NCBI RefSeq assembly: GCF_016861785.1
Contig: NZ_BOLS01000001.1
Location: forward strand, 302,976-366,975
From: Lacticaseibacillus mingshuiensis
GTDB lineage: Bacteria; Bacillota; Bacilli; Lactobacillales; Lactobacillaceae
DNA length: 64,000 nucleotides
Reading direction: 5' to 3'
Part shown: positions 10,580 to 19,632 of the stretch, in pieces
Position numbering within the stretch: position 1 is the first letter of the stretch
Layout of the letters: every line of letters begins with the position of its first letter
Made by a program: the position numbers and the translations under genes
The notes under the pieces: model-generated
Databases searched by the model: none
What the model saw: only the letters and a program-made list of their open reading frames with translations
What the model was told of the DNA's origin: nothing

Positions 10580-10617
10580 AAACCTGTTGTCTCCCTTTCG
10601 AGATGGCAGGTTTTTTT
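10580..10617 (+). terminator. Weak intrinsic terminator
   Basis: AAACCTG and CAGGTTT flank a 20-base internal region containing TCTC...GAGA, followed by a run of seven T. Confidence 0.55.
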
Positions 10618-10703
10618 GACCAAAAAAAGCGCCGATCCAGTGGGCAAGAAGCTCACCGAAACGGCGCGATCGATCACGATTTTAGAATGCGGCTAGATAC
10701 GAC

Positions 10704-11702
10704 TTAGAAGTGCAACAGGTTCGAGGTCATGGAGCTAAGCTGTGACATGAACAGCTGCTTGAAGATCGCAAAGAGGATCCACAGCGCAACGCTCAAGATG
10801 ACCGTGCCGATCAGATACGCATAGACGCGATCCAGCTTCGTGTTGTTCTCGGATTTGAAGATCGTCACCGTGAAGGCCATGAAGCCCAGCGCAAGCGAGA
10901 TCACAAGCAGCGTCATCGCAAAGCCGACCATGTTCGTGGAGGTCCTGGCGATCAAGGCAACCAAGAAGGACAGCACAGCGCCAAACACGGCAAGGTTAGA
11001 GAAATGTGCGAACTGGGTCAGCGAATCCAGATAGCCAAGGCGCCGGTCGCCCAACACGGCGTAGCTTGTCAGATAAGCGACGCTGGCGATCACGAACAAG
11101 ATCGCAAGGAACATGATCCAGCCTTGAAAGAAGACGGCAAACGACAGCGAAGATGTGCTGTTCGTGCCGGCGATCTGGTCAAACGCGCTGGTGGTCGCGC
11201 CCAAGTAGCTGTGCTCAACGACCAACACCGCGAGCGCCATGAACAACGATTCCACGATCAGCGTGGTGAACCCAAAGTATTTATGGAACTGATCTTTCAG
11301 CGTGTACGGGTGCTTCAGGGAGCTGACCAGAAATGCCCAGTAGCCCTTGGTGAACGCCTTGGCTTTTTCAGCGGTTGGATTCGGCTGAGCCGGCGCCTGC
11401 TGGTATTGCGGCTGACTTGGACCTTGGACAGGCTGCTCTGGCGCAGCGGTTTGACCCGCATCCGCCTGGCTTGACTCTGCTTGCGCCTGATCTGCGCTTG
11501 CGCCAGCTTGCGTCTCCTCGGCTGCGGCCCCGGTTGTCGTCTCGTCACCCGTGGCCTGCGCCGCCGTTTCAGATGCGGCTGGCTGCGTTTCGGCCGGTGT
11601 GGCATTCTGCAGGCGATCGGCCTCAGTCAATTGATAACCGCAGTACGTACAGAACTTTGAATCGGCGGGAATCAACTTCCCGCAATTAGGACATGTGAGC
11701 AT
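10704..11702 (-). CDS. Zinc-ribbon and multi-span membrane protein (Yip1/DUF-like)
   Basis: 332 residues. The N-terminus has a zinc ribbon with two CxxC pairs (CPNCGKLIPADSKFCTYCG), then a low-complexity Ala/Gln/Thr linker (about 35-115), then five or so hydrophobic spans (about 140-330) that resemble Yip1-like integral membrane domains. The start at 11702 follows AAGGAGGAG; the upstream extension lacks support. The zinc ribbon is almost the same as that of the next gene upstream (11835-13466), so the two may share a partner or arose by domain reuse. Function unknown; a membrane-envelope role is a guess from the architecture. Confidence 0.75.
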   Translation of the reverse strand: MLTCPNCGKLIPADSKFCTYCGYQLTEADRLQNATPAETQPAASETAAQATGDETTTGAAAEETQAGASADQAQAESSQADAGQTAAPEQPVQGPSQPQYQQAPAQPNPTAEKAKAFTKGYWAFLVSSLKHPYTLKDQFHKYFGFTTLIVESLFMALAVLVVEHSYLGATTSAFDQIAGTNSTSSLSFAVFFQGWIMFLAILFVIASVAYLTSYAVLGDRRLGYLDSLTQFAHFSNLAVFGAVLSFLVALIARTSTNMVGFAMTLLVISLALGFMAFTVTIFKSENNTKLDRVYAYLIGTVILSVALWILFAIFKQLFMSQLSSMTSNLLHF

Positions 11703-11834
11703 ATGCGTCTCCTCCTTGAGAGCGAATAAGGAATAATAATGGCTGGGCAAGCGCCCGTCTCTCAGAACTATGGGTCAATTCTACCAGAAAACAGTTTTCA
11801 GCGAGCGGTTTTCACACGAAAAGACACACCAACA

Positions 11835-13466
11835 TCAATCTTCCTTCTTATCTTCCAGCTTCTTGACCAGGTCATAGGTCACCAGCTTGAAATCGCCATT
11901 ATCCGTCTTGTCGATCTCCCCCTTGTACTGGAACGCCTGGATGTGCGTTTGGTCATCCGTATAGAAGGTGTATGTGACGTTGAAGATCGCCTGCGCCTTA
12001 TTTTCCGCCAGCGGGTAGATGTGCTTGAAGTCCGTTTCAATACTGGTGCTGTCCAGCCCATCTGTTGTCGCGTAACCGGAGACCATGGCGACGAGGCTCT
12101 TGGCGTACTTATTGCTGGCGCCATCCGTGAACGAGCCGTACAGCTCTTCCAGCTCGCTATCGGCGTCGTCCGGATAATTAGCCAGCGAGTCGCAGTCGTA
12201 TTCCCAGATCGTCGAGATCAGATCGGCCGCATTGTCATGGCTGATCACGCCCGGGTACGCGACCTGAATCTCGTACCCGTCATTATCGGCGAGGTTGATG
12301 GCGCGCGATTCAACCGTGTTGCCATCCGCCGTATAAATTTCCGTCAGCTTCGTGCTGCTGGTGACCGGAAAATTGGTCAAGCGCAGGTAGCCATCGTCGC
12401 CGATCGTGCCAATTGGCTTGCCATCGACATGCACCTCGGCGCCCGGATACCCATCGACCGTGACATTGACCGTCTGAATGCTGAGGTCCACCTCCGAATT
12501 CAGATTGTTGAAGAGATCCGCTGTGGCACTGGCGCTGGCTTTTTGGCCGGAGACCGTCGCCGTTGACTCGAAGTGGTACTCGCCTGGCACCAGCGGCCCG
12601 ACTTTTTTCCCGTCCTCTGCCTTACCCGTGAAGCCCACGCCTTTGACGCCCTCAACCGTGACCGTTTGCCCCTTTTGGTTGGTCTCGACAGTCGGGTACG
12701 CGGCTTTGATCTTGAACTTGTAGGCTGGGAAAATAAGTAGCTGCTTGCCGCTTTGCGTGAAGCTAAAATTCGAACTGCTTGCCGTCTGCGAGTTCGCCGA
12801 TTTGATCTGTTGCAACAGCTCCTTGTGCGCCTTCAGATAAGCCATCAGCGGCTTGACGGAGGACTTGGTGAGCTTGAGCGCCGGATCATCGGACGTCAGA
12901 TAAGACGCGGTCGTTGCGGCATCGCCCTTGCTCATCGCGGCCATGGCCCGGTCCAGTTGCTTGTCGCGTGCGTAATAGCTCTTGCCCCACAGCCCAAAAC
13001 CGACGCCAGCGATGATCACCACCGCCGCCGCACCCAACAGCACTTTGGTCCCCGTTTTCATCGGCCGCTCCGGCGCGGCGGCCCCGGCCGTCACCTGGCC
13101 AACGCGTGCGGGCTGGCCGCTGCGTGTCTGGCCATTGGCGCTAGTCGCCGCGCGGGCCGCGTGCTGAGCCTGCGTGGACTGCGTGGTGCCCGCGTCTGTG
13201 CTGTCCGACTTGGAACGCCCAGTTTGAGCTGTGCTTGTCTCGGACGAAGCCGGACCCTCTTTTGGCGAAGCCACTCCCGGTTCGGACGAAGCCGCGCGCC
13301 TGTTTGGCGAAGCTGTCCCTGTTTCGGGCGAAGCCGCGCCTGTTTTTGGCGAAGCCGGCATCGTTGCGGCTAAAGCGCGCAAGTCGGCGCCGCAATTTGA
13401 GCAAAATTCGGCATCGGCCGGGATCTTGGTCCCACAATTCGGGCAAAATCGTGTTGCATTATCCAT
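11835..13466 (-). CDS. Zinc-ribbon membrane-anchored protein, TcaA/YvbJ-like
   Basis: 543 residues. An N-terminal zinc ribbon (CPNCGTKIPADAEFCSNCG), a Ser/Pro/Gly repeat tract (about 35-110; units like 'ASPETG'), one membrane span (VLLGAAAVVIIAGVGFGLW, about residue 148) and a large extracellular region. That region includes a PEGA-like segment (YPGAEVHVDGKPIGTIG) and a C-terminal NTF2-like part. This order matches the TcaA/YvbJ family of Gram-positive envelope proteins linked to glycopeptide response in staphylococci. The start has GGAGGAAAG before two adjacent ATGs; the second (13466) has better spacing. The Ser/Pro tract is encoded by imperfect repeats of 'ggcgaagcc', which may vary in number. 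Role here is inferred. Confidence 0.75.
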   Translation of the reverse strand: MDNATRFCPNCGTKIPADAEFCSNCGADLRALAATMPASPKTGAASPETGTASPNRRAASSEPGVASPKEGPASSETSTAQTGRSKSDSTDAGTTQSTQAQHAARAATSANGQTRSGQPARVGQVTAGAAAPERPMKTGTKVLLGAAAVVIIAGVGFGLWGKSYYARDKQLDRAMAAMSKGDAATTASYLTSDDPALKLTKSSVKPLMAYLKAHKELLQQIKSANSQTASSSNFSFTQSGKQLLIFPAYKFKIKAAYPTVETNQKGQTVTVEGVKGVGFTGKAEDGKKVGPLVPGEYHFESTATVSGQKASASATADLFNNLNSEVDLSIQTVNVTVDGYPGAEVHVDGKPIGTIGDDGYLRLTNFPVTSSTKLTEIYTADGNTVESRAINLADNDGYEIQVAYPGVISHDNAADLISTIWEYDCDSLANYPDDADSELEELYGSFTDGASNKYAKSLVAMVSGYATTDGLDSTSIETDFKHIYPLAENKAQAIFNVTYTFYTDDQTHIQAFQYKGEIDKTDNGDFKLVTYDLVKKLEDKKED

Positions 13467-13657
13467 CATCTTTCCTCCAACAATCTATGTATCGGCGCAA
13501 ATCACTTGCTAGACGTGGTGCCACCCACACCCCACACGCTCCGACTGCCTATCCAATCATTAAGAAATTGATAAGGCGCATCTCGTTCATTATGCGGCAG
13601 GCCTCTGGGCGCGTCAATATAACGGCCGTCATACAACTTGCGTATCTGCAAACTAGC

Positions 13658-13703
13658 GAAAAAAAGTCGCCTACCGAAGGATGAGGCACTTCAGTAGACG
13701 ACT
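13658..13703 (-). terminator. Intrinsic terminator of the clpX-engB-mazG unit
   Basis: On the minus strand AGTCGTCTAC pairs with GTAGGCGACT and is followed by seven T, just beyond the stop of the mazG-like gene. Confidence 0.75.
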
Positions 13704-13708
13704 GTTGA

Positions 13709-13999
13709 TCAGCGTTTTTGTTGTGGGTAGCGCGCTTTGAGGGTTGCCAAGTTAGCCTTGGCCACATCGTCAAACGGGATGTCGGCCCACAGCGCGATCT
13801 GGGACAGGTACCAAAGCACATCCCCCATGCGATCCATCAAGGCGTCGCGGTCGAGGTCTTGCCCCTGGAACGTGTACTTTTGCACCAGGTCGATCAGCTG
13901 GCCGGAGTCGCTGGCAAGCCCGAGCGATAAATTGGTCAGCACATGCTCATTGCCGGCCAGTGTCTTATTGGCCTGCTGCTGATAGTCATTGAGATCCAT
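13709..13999 (-). CDS. MazG-like nucleotide pyrophosphohydrolase
   Basis: 96 residues. The all-alpha MazG fold is recognisable: MDLNDYQQQA at the start, then GLASDSGQLIDLVQKYTF, where the family usually has EAGEL, and DRMGDVLWYLSQIA, matching the ExxD metal-binding helix. One of the usual acidic residues in the first motif is replaced (SDSGQL), so activity may differ. Such enzymes hydrolyse non-canonical NTPs to NMP and PPi. The ATG overlaps the engB stop (TAATG), so it is translated with engB. A longer reading into engB has no ribosome site. Confidence 0.75.
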   Translation of the reverse strand: MDLNDYQQQANKTLAGNEHVLTNLSLGLASDSGQLIDLVQKYTFQGQDLDRDALMDRMGDVLWYLSQIALWADIPFDDVAKANLATLKARYPQQKR

Positions 14000-14598
14000 T
14001 ACTTTTCCCCTCCGATCTCGGCTGTGGCCTCGAGCCACTGCCACACCGCATCTTTTCCCTCGCCAGTCGTGGCGGAAAATAGCACCAGGTGATCTGTCTG
14101 ATTGAGGTCGAGCCCCTTTTTCACCATCTTGATCACCGCGTTTTGTTTCGCGCGCGAGGTCTTATCGATCTTCGTCGCGACCACGAGCACCGGCAGATGA
14201 AAATACTTGAGATACTGATACATCGACACATCATCCGCCGAGGGTTCGTGGCGCGCGTCGACCAATTGGACCACCCCGCGCAGCTGCTTGCGCGAGGTCA
14301 GGTAGGCTTCGATCATCGCGGCGAATTTTGCCCGGTCGGATTTGGACACTTTTGCGTAACCATACCCTGGCACATCGACAAAATAGAGTTCTTCTTCGAC
14401 ATTATAAAAATTCAGCGTCTGCGTTTTGCCCGGCACACTGGAGGTCCGGGCCAAACTTTTGCGGTCGATGAGGCGGTTGAGCAGCGACGACTTGCCGACA
14501 TTGCTGCGCCCGACGAACGCCACTTCGGGATAACCGGTGGCGGGATACTGACTTTCCGCGACGGCAGAGATCGTCAGCGAGACTTGATTAACTTTCAC
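13999..14598 (-). CDS. engB: Ribosome biogenesis GTPase YsxC/EngB
   Basis: 199 residues, normal for the family. G1 GRSNVGKSS, G3 DVPGYGYAK and G4 VATKIDK are intact, and G2 is near LARTSSVPGKT. It assists assembly of the 50S subunit and is essential in many Firmicutes. The start is GTG 14598 after AAGGAGGAG; the upstream extension is charged and not part of the family. It follows clpX, as in most lactobacilli, and overlaps the mazG-like gene. Confidence 0.95.
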   Translation of the reverse strand: MKVNQVSLTISAVAESQYPATGYPEVAFVGRSNVGKSSLLNRLIDRKSLARTSSVPGKTQTLNFYNVEEELYFVDVPGYGYAKVSKSDRAKFAAMIEAYLTSRKQLRGVVQLVDARHEPSADDVSMYQYLKYFHLPVLVVATKIDKTSRAKQNAVIKMVKKGLDLNQTDHLVLFSATTGEGKDAVWQWLEATAEIGGEK

Positions 14599-14754
14599 GG
14601 GACTCCTCCTTCTGGCTGACGCTCGGCGCCAGTCGGTACTCAATCAGTTTAGCATAGAAACTCGCCGGCGCGGAAAAACATGGGCACACGTCGTCGTTCT
14701 CGCTGAAAAATCGTTGGTGGGTCCCCACTTTGGGTGGAAAATAATTTTTCGATT

Positions 14755-14788
14755 CAAAAAACCCCACATCAGTCGTTCGATGTGGGGT
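14755..14788 (-). terminator. Intrinsic terminator between clpX and engB
   Basis: ACCCCACATC (14761-14770) pairs with GATGTGGGGT (14779-14788). On the minus strand it is followed by a T-run (plus-strand A at 14756-14760). It lies just beyond the clpX stop, so clpX and engB are at least partly separate. Confidence 0.8.
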
Positions 14789-14800
14789 CCATTTACGAGA

Positions 14801-16057
14801 TCAGGAGGCTTTGCGTTCGCCTTTGCGGATGAGCTCCGGCTCGCCGGTGCCATCCACCGCCGCCTTGGTGACGATGGCTTTGGTGACATCCGGTTCGCTT
14901 GGCAAGTTGAACATCATGTCCTGCATTACGGCTTCGATGATCGAGCGCAGGCCACGCGCGCCGGTGTCACGCTCGATTGCCTGGTGGGCAATGGCGTGCA
15001 GCGCTTCTGGTGTGAATTCCAACTCGGTGTCATCCAGCGCCAGTAATTTTTGATATTGCTTGACCAAGGCGTTCTTCGGTTCGGTCAAAATACGGACCAA
15101 GTCATCCTCAGTCAGTTTTTCGAGGGCAGCCAAGATCGGGATACGACCGATGAATTCTGGAATGATCCCGAATTTCATCAAGTCTTCCGGAATGATCTGC
15201 TGCATCAGGCTACCCTTGTCCTCGGCATGAGCGTTGGTGTTGGCGCCAAAGCCGATCGTCTTTTCACCGATACGGTTCTTGACGATGCCTTCGATGCCAT
15301 CAAACGCGCCGCCGACGATGAACAAGATGTTGGTGGTATCGATCTGGATGAATTCCTGCTGGGGATGCTTGCGGCCTCCCTGCGGCGGAACATTGGCGAT
15401 CGTGCCTTCCAAGATCTTGAGGAGCGCCTGCTGAACGCCTTCGCCGGAAACATCACGCGTGATTGAGACATTTTCCGACTTCTTAGCGATCTTGTCGATC
15501 TCGTCGATGTAGACGATGCCTTTTTCGGCACGCTCAACATCGTAGTCCGCATTTTGGAGGAGCTTAAGCAAAATGTTTTCCACGTCTTCGCCGACATAAC
15601 CGGCTTCGGTCAAGGTCGTTGCATCGGCGATCGCAAATGGCACGTTCAGGATCCGTGCGAGGCTCTGCGCCAGGAACGTTTTCCCTGAACCGGTCGGGCC
15701 GATGAGCGCGATGTTGCTCTTTTGTAACTCGGTGTCACCTTCGTCTGCCACTTCCATCTGGTTCACGCGCTTGTAATGATTGTACACGGCAACGGCCAGC
15801 GCTTTTTTCGCGGCGTCCTGGCCGATCACATAGTCGTTCAAGACCTTCAAGATCTCAGCCGGCTTTGGCACTTCGAGCAGGTTCTGCGCCGCATCTTCTT
15901 TGAATTCTTCATCAATGATCTGCTTACACAGATCGATGCATTCATTGCAAATATATACGCCAGGGCCAGCAACGATCTTCTTCACCTGATCTTGCGACTT
16001 GCCGCAAAACGAGCAGGTCACAGGCCCGGTGGTTTCAACGTTGTCAAACATAGTCAT
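14801..16057 (-). CDS. clpX: ATP-dependent Clp protease ATP-binding subunit ClpX
   Basis: 418 residues. The N-terminal zinc-binding domain has CSFCG and CNECIDLC. The AAA+ module has Walker A GPTGSGKT, the pore loop GYVGEDV and Walker [10 protein letters not shown], and the sensor/arginine region GRIPILAAL is present. It unfolds tagged proteins for ClpP. Two ATGs are possible (16057 and 16051); AAAGGG is closer to the first. In related bacteria tig and clpX are neighbours; here a 2.7-kb ATPase gene and two structured elements lie between them. Confidence 0.96.
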   Translation of the reverse strand: MTMFDNVETTGPVTCSFCGKSQDQVKKIVAGPGVYICNECIDLCKQIIDEEFKEDAAQNLLEVPKPAEILKVLNDYVIGQDAAKKALAVAVYNHYKRVNQMEVADEGDTELQKSNIALIGPTGSGKTFLAQSLARILNVPFAIADATTLTEAGYVGEDVENILLKLLQNADYDVERAEKGIVYIDEIDKIAKKSENVSITRDVSGEGVQQALLKILEGTIANVPPQGGRKHPQQEFIQIDTTNILFIVGGAFDGIEGIVKNRIGEKTIGFGANTNAHAEDKGSLMQQIIPEDLMKFGIIPEFIGRIPILAALEKLTEDDLVRILTEPKNALVKQYQKLLALDDTELEFTPEALHAIAHQAIERDTGARGLRSIIEAVMQDMMFNLPSEPDVTKAIVTKAAVDGTGEPELIRKGERKAS

Positions 16058-16190
16058 TTCAACCCTTTCTTGATGCTTCAATCATACCAAACCTGTCAAG
16101 GTCTGCATAGCTGACCGAACTATGGTACCACACAAATTTTCGGATGCAATATTGGGTTTGAGTTGGGAAAAATAGGAAGCGAAAGCGCCC

Positions 16191-16385
16191 GGGTGGGCTT
16201 CGGCCGAAAATTGGCTGGAACGCTCCCAGGCAACTTTAAGCCCGCCAAGTTCGCGGTCTTAAAGCTTGCCTTCGGTGTAGGCGGCACAGCCGCCAACACC
16301 GACGAGGGGGCTTGCTCTGGGCGTTAGGCATTTATGCCTTACGCCCAGACATGCGAAGCGAGCCATTTTCGGCCGAAGCCCACCC
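16191..16385. repeat. Multi-branched palindromic element B (about 195 bp)
   Basis: The ends form a long stem: 16191-16216 pairs with 16361-16385 over 25 bp with one bulge (core GGGCTTCGGCCGAAAA). Inside are three hairpins: GGCAACTTTAAG with CTTAAAGCTTGCC (16229-16270), GGTGT.GGCGGC with GCCGCC.ACACC (16274-16300), and a 15-bp stem CTGGGCGTTAGGCAT (16317-16348, one mismatch). This is a four-way-junction layout. No coding frame fits. It could be a MITE-like mobile repeat or a structured RNA; no target-site duplication is obvious by eye. Confidence 0.5.
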
Positions 16386-16531
16386 TACATCCAGCACTCA
16401 AGGCCTATTTTGACACCGAGATTTGTAGCAACCATCTATGTCAGCTTTCCCGGATTGATTAGTATGGTGACAATGCTTGAAATTGCCGTATTCCTACAGT
16501 CTGATAGTTCTTACCGAAACGCCTCCCACCC

Positions 16532-16574
16532 AGAAAAACACGCTGCGATCACCGTTTCCTCGCAGCGCGTTTCT
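16532..16574 (-). terminator. Intrinsic terminator of the P-type ATPase gene
   Basis: On the minus strand AGAAACGCGCTGCGA pairs with TCGCAGCGTG, followed by TTTTTCT, about 40 bp beyond the ATPase stop. Confidence 0.7.
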
Positions 16575-16615
16575 TCTATATAAATAAAAAGGACTTCCAG
16601 AATTGCCAGCCCGTC

Positions 16616-19270
16616 CTACCCAATTTTGCTCTCATCTATCGTCCATGCCGGCCCCGCTGTCTTCTTTAATTGCCAGCGTTTGAAGGTTTCGACGATCACT
16701 GCTGGCACCCAGACAAGGACGGCGACGATCAGCCATTGGGTGGCGGTCAGGGCGACTAGGCCGAAGATGTTGGCCAGGGCTGGCGTCAGGCCGATCGTCA
16801 CGAGGACTGCGATCAAGATCATGATCGTCCTGGTCAGCCAAAGGTTGGCGGTGAGGCTCGCCCGAGTGAGCGGCTGGCGTTCTTTGATCGGGTAAACGTC
16901 CAGCATCGATCCGATGGCCAGGAGGAAAAATAGCATCGTCATGCCCACCGCCGGCACGTTGGTACTCAATGTGAAGCGGCCCAGGGCATAGGTGCCGAGA
17001 ATCAGGGTCATGTAGGTGCCCGCCCGGACCGCGACGCGTTGGCCAAGGCCGTATGCCCAGATGCTGGCGTCTTTTGCCAGCGGCGGAAAGGCCATGATGC
17101 CGCGCTCACCGGGTTCGCGGCTGAGAAACAGGCCCGGGATGCCGTCTGCGATGATGTTGACGATCAGGAGCTGTTCCGGCGACATGATGGCACCCCAGCC
17201 GAGCAGCACCGCCGCAACCATTGTCAGGATCTGCGCGAAGTTGACGGAGACTAGGAATTCGACCGCCTTCAAAATGTTTTGATAAACGACGCGGCCTTGG
17301 CGCACGGCGCTGATGATCGTGGCAAAATTATCATCCGTCAAGATCATGTCGGCCGCCTGTTTTGCGACCTCGGTGCCGGTGATGCCCATCGCGACGCCGA
17401 CATCCGCCTGGCGCAGCGCCGGCGCGTCGTTGACCCCGTCCCCTGTCATCGCGACCACCTCGCCGCGGTTTTGCCAGGTCTTCACGATGCGCAATTTATC
17501 CGCAGGGGTCGTGCGGGCAAAAACGCGGATGTCATCGATCACCTCGGCGAAGGCGTCATCGTCTAATTGCGCAAGCTCCCCGCCTGTCATCACTTTATCA
17601 CCTGGGTGTAAGATCCCGATCTGTGTCGCGATCGCCGTGGCCGTGGCCGGATGGTCGCCAGTGATCATCACAGGCCGAATGCCGGCGCGTTGTGCTTCCT
17701 TGATCGCCGCTGGGACTTCGGGCCGCGCCGGGTCCATGATGCCAAACAACCCGAGAAAGTCGAGGTCATCCAGCGCCGTCGCCCAATCCGCGCCCGGTTT
17801 TTCCAAAAAGCGATGGACGCCGGCCGCGAGTACCCGCAGGCCTTCTTGCGCAAAATCGTCGTTCATCTCTTGAAGGGCGTGGGGCGTGACATCCCGAAAT
17901 TGCAGACGATCCACGGCGCCTTTGATGATGGCAAAATACCGGCCATCCGCATCCCGGTGGAGCGTCGCCATGGTCTTCTTGTGGGAGTCAAACGGATCTT
18001 CCGCCAGCCGCGGTGCGTCTTGCGCGACTGCATCGCGAGTCAGCGCGTGATCGGCGGCCAGCCGCACCAGGGCCTGTTCGGTGGAATCACCGACTGCGGC
18101 TTGATCCTCGGTGGCCAGAGTCGCATTAGTCGCAAGCAGCACCTGCCGCACATTTTGCAAAGCAGCCGGTCGAAGCGGCGTGTCCTGAGCCACCGGTTGG
18201 GGCGCCTCGTGACCATCCCAATAACGGACCACGGTCATCTGATTTTGCGTCAGCGTGCCTGTCTTGTCCGAGGCGATGACGGTGACATTGCCAATCGTCT
18301 CGACGGCGGTCACGCGCCGGATGATCGCGTGGCGCTTGGCCATCTGCTGGACGCCATAGGTGAGCGCCAGCGTGACGATCACTGGCAGAGTCTCCGGAAC
18401 CGCCGCGATTGCGAGGCTGACGCCGACCATTAAGCTATCGACCAGCGTTTCGTTGTGCAAGAGCGTCGACAGCAAAATCGTGACCACCCCGCCGGCCACC
18501 GCGAACAGCGACAGCCGCTTCGCCAGCACATTGAGGCGCTGGTCAAGCAGGGTCTGGCCGCGCTGGGTCTGATTGATCATGCCCGCAATTTTTCCCAGGG
18601 CCGTGTGCATGCCGGTCGCGATGACCAGCGCCTGCATCCGGCCTTGTGTGATCGCCGTGCCGGAAAAAACGATGTTGCCGGCTTCTTCCAGCCGCTCGAC
18701 CGGTTGACTGGTGGCCGATTTCACGACAGCCTCGCTTTCGCCGGTCAAAATGGATTCGTTGACCACCAACTCGCCGGCCCCGATCAATCGGGCATCTGCC
18801 GGGACGATATCGCCGGGCACCAACTGAATGAGGTCGCCGGGCACCAAGTCGGTGGTCGAAATGGTCTGCGTTTGACCTTCACGAATAACAGTAACTGTGT
18901 GATCGCTCATCGCTTGGAGGCTCGCGATTGCTTTTTCCGCGCGGCCCTCCTGGAAAAGCGAGATGCCGACGTTCAGCACAATGATCGCAGCGAGGATGAA
19001 GACCTTGGTCCAGTCACTGTCAGTCGTCAGGCCTAAATAAGTCGAGACCGCGACAGCAAAGATCAATATTAAACTTGTTATATCTTGAAGATGCCCGAGG
19101 ATGCGCCGCCAAAGCGGGATCTTCGGGGCGGCAGCCAGCGCGTTGTCGCCGTATTGCGCGCGGGCCGCCTGAAGCTGGGCGGTGGTGAGCCCTGTGGTTT
19201 GGTTCGTGGTGAGCTTGTCCGCCAAGGCGGCTGCGCTCATCTGTGTCAAATCGGATGGGCGGTTTGGCAT
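16616..19270 (-). CDS. Cation-transporting P-type ATPase (P2A, Ca2+-ATPase-like)
   Basis: 884 residues, full length. N-terminal cation ATPase domain (about 10-75), actuator motif LTGESEAV, phosphorylation site SDKTGTLTQNQ (Asp near residue 330), hinge TGDGVNDAPALRQADVGVAMG, and a C-terminal bundle of hydrophobic spans. It resembles the SERCA/PMCA-like ATPases of lactic acid bacteria that export Ca2+ or Mn2+; the ion cannot be read with certainty. Start 19270 follows GAGAGGAATG; the longer frame from 19324 lacks a ribosome site. It stands between tig and clpX as a single-gene unit with its own terminator, flanked on each side by a multi-hairpin element, which may hint at insertion. Confidence 0.9.
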   Translation of the reverse strand: MPNRPSDLTQMSAAALADKLTTNQTTGLTTAQLQAARAQYGDNALAAAPKIPLWRRILGHLQDITSLILIFAVAVSTYLGLTTDSDWTKVFILAAIIVLNVGISLFQEGRAEKAIASLQAMSDHTVTVIREGQTQTISTTDLVPGDLIQLVPGDIVPADARLIGAGELVVNESILTGESEAVVKSATSQPVERLEEAGNIVFSGTAITQGRMQALVIATGMHTALGKIAGMINQTQRGQTLLDQRLNVLAKRLSLFAVAGGVVTILLSTLLHNETLVDSLMVGVSLAIAAVPETLPVIVTLALTYGVQQMAKRHAIIRRVTAVETIGNVTVIASDKTGTLTQNQMTVVRYWDGHEAPQPVAQDTPLRPAALQNVRQVLLATNATLATEDQAAVGDSTEQALVRLAADHALTRDAVAQDAPRLAEDPFDSHKKTMATLHRDADGRYFAIIKGAVDRLQFRDVTPHALQEMNDDFAQEGLRVLAAGVHRFLEKPGADWATALDDLDFLGLFGIMDPARPEVPAAIKEAQRAGIRPVMITGDHPATATAIATQIGILHPGDKVMTGGELAQLDDDAFAEVIDDIRVFARTTPADKLRIVKTWQNRGEVVAMTGDGVNDAPALRQADVGVAMGITGTEVAKQAADMILTDDNFATIISAVRQGRVVYQNILKAVEFLVSVNFAQILTMVAAVLLGWGAIMSPEQLLIVNIIADGIPGLFLSREPGERGIMAFPPLAKDASIWAYGLGQRVAVRAGTYMTLILGTYALGRFTLSTNVPAVGMTMLFFLLAIGSMLDVYPIKERQPLTRASLTANLWLTRTIMILIAVLVTIGLTPALANIFGLVALTATQWLIVAVLVWVPAVIVETFKRWQLKKTAGPAWTIDESKIG

Positions 19271-19470
19271 CGAATCATTCCTCTCAAAATTCAATTGTGT
19301 CATGTCTATAATTAATGATAACAAATACTTTTTAATGTGTCACCAATGCGGATCAGGCCGAAATGCTTGTGAAAACAAGTCAGAACGGGAATTCTAGCCG
19401 AATGCGTGGAAAATACTTGAACCGGTTAAATTGATCAATAAGTGCCCTGCCGCGCGTAGTTGGCCTCAAC

Positions 19471-19567
19471 GCGGCGGGTCTGAGGCATCTAGCCGACCTG
19501 GTCAGTCGGTGGCAAGAGGCGCCACCAAGCGCCCAGGCCACACTAGCTGCTCAGACCTGAACGCCGC
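19471..19567. repeat. Multi-hairpin intergenic element C
   Basis: The arm GCGGCGGGTCTGAGGCATCTAG (19471-19492, written here only to show pairing by position) is matched by 19543-19567 with small bulges. Inside are CCGAC/GTCGG (19494-19510) and GGTGGC/GCCACC (19508-19526). The right arm shares 'tagctgctc-gacc' with element A at 7.57 kb. No ORF fits. It lies between the P-type ATPase start and the tig terminator. Confidence 0.4.
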
Positions 19568-19581
19568 ACTTCACACCCTAT

Positions 19582-19616
19582 AAAAAAACCGCCTCTGTCC
19601 GAAAACAGAGACGGTT
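19582..19616 (-). terminator. Intrinsic terminator of tig
   Basis: AACCGTCTCTGT pairs with ACAGAGGCGGTT on the minus strand (19588-19599 with 19605-19616), followed by seven T. Confidence 0.85.
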
Positions 19617-19632
19617 CCTCGCGCATCAAGAA

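Noticed and set aside
13230..13380. Repeated 'ggcgaagcc' as a regulatory repeat array
   Set aside because: It codes for the Ser/Pro/Gly tract of the TcaA-like protein in frame; low-complexity coding explains it.
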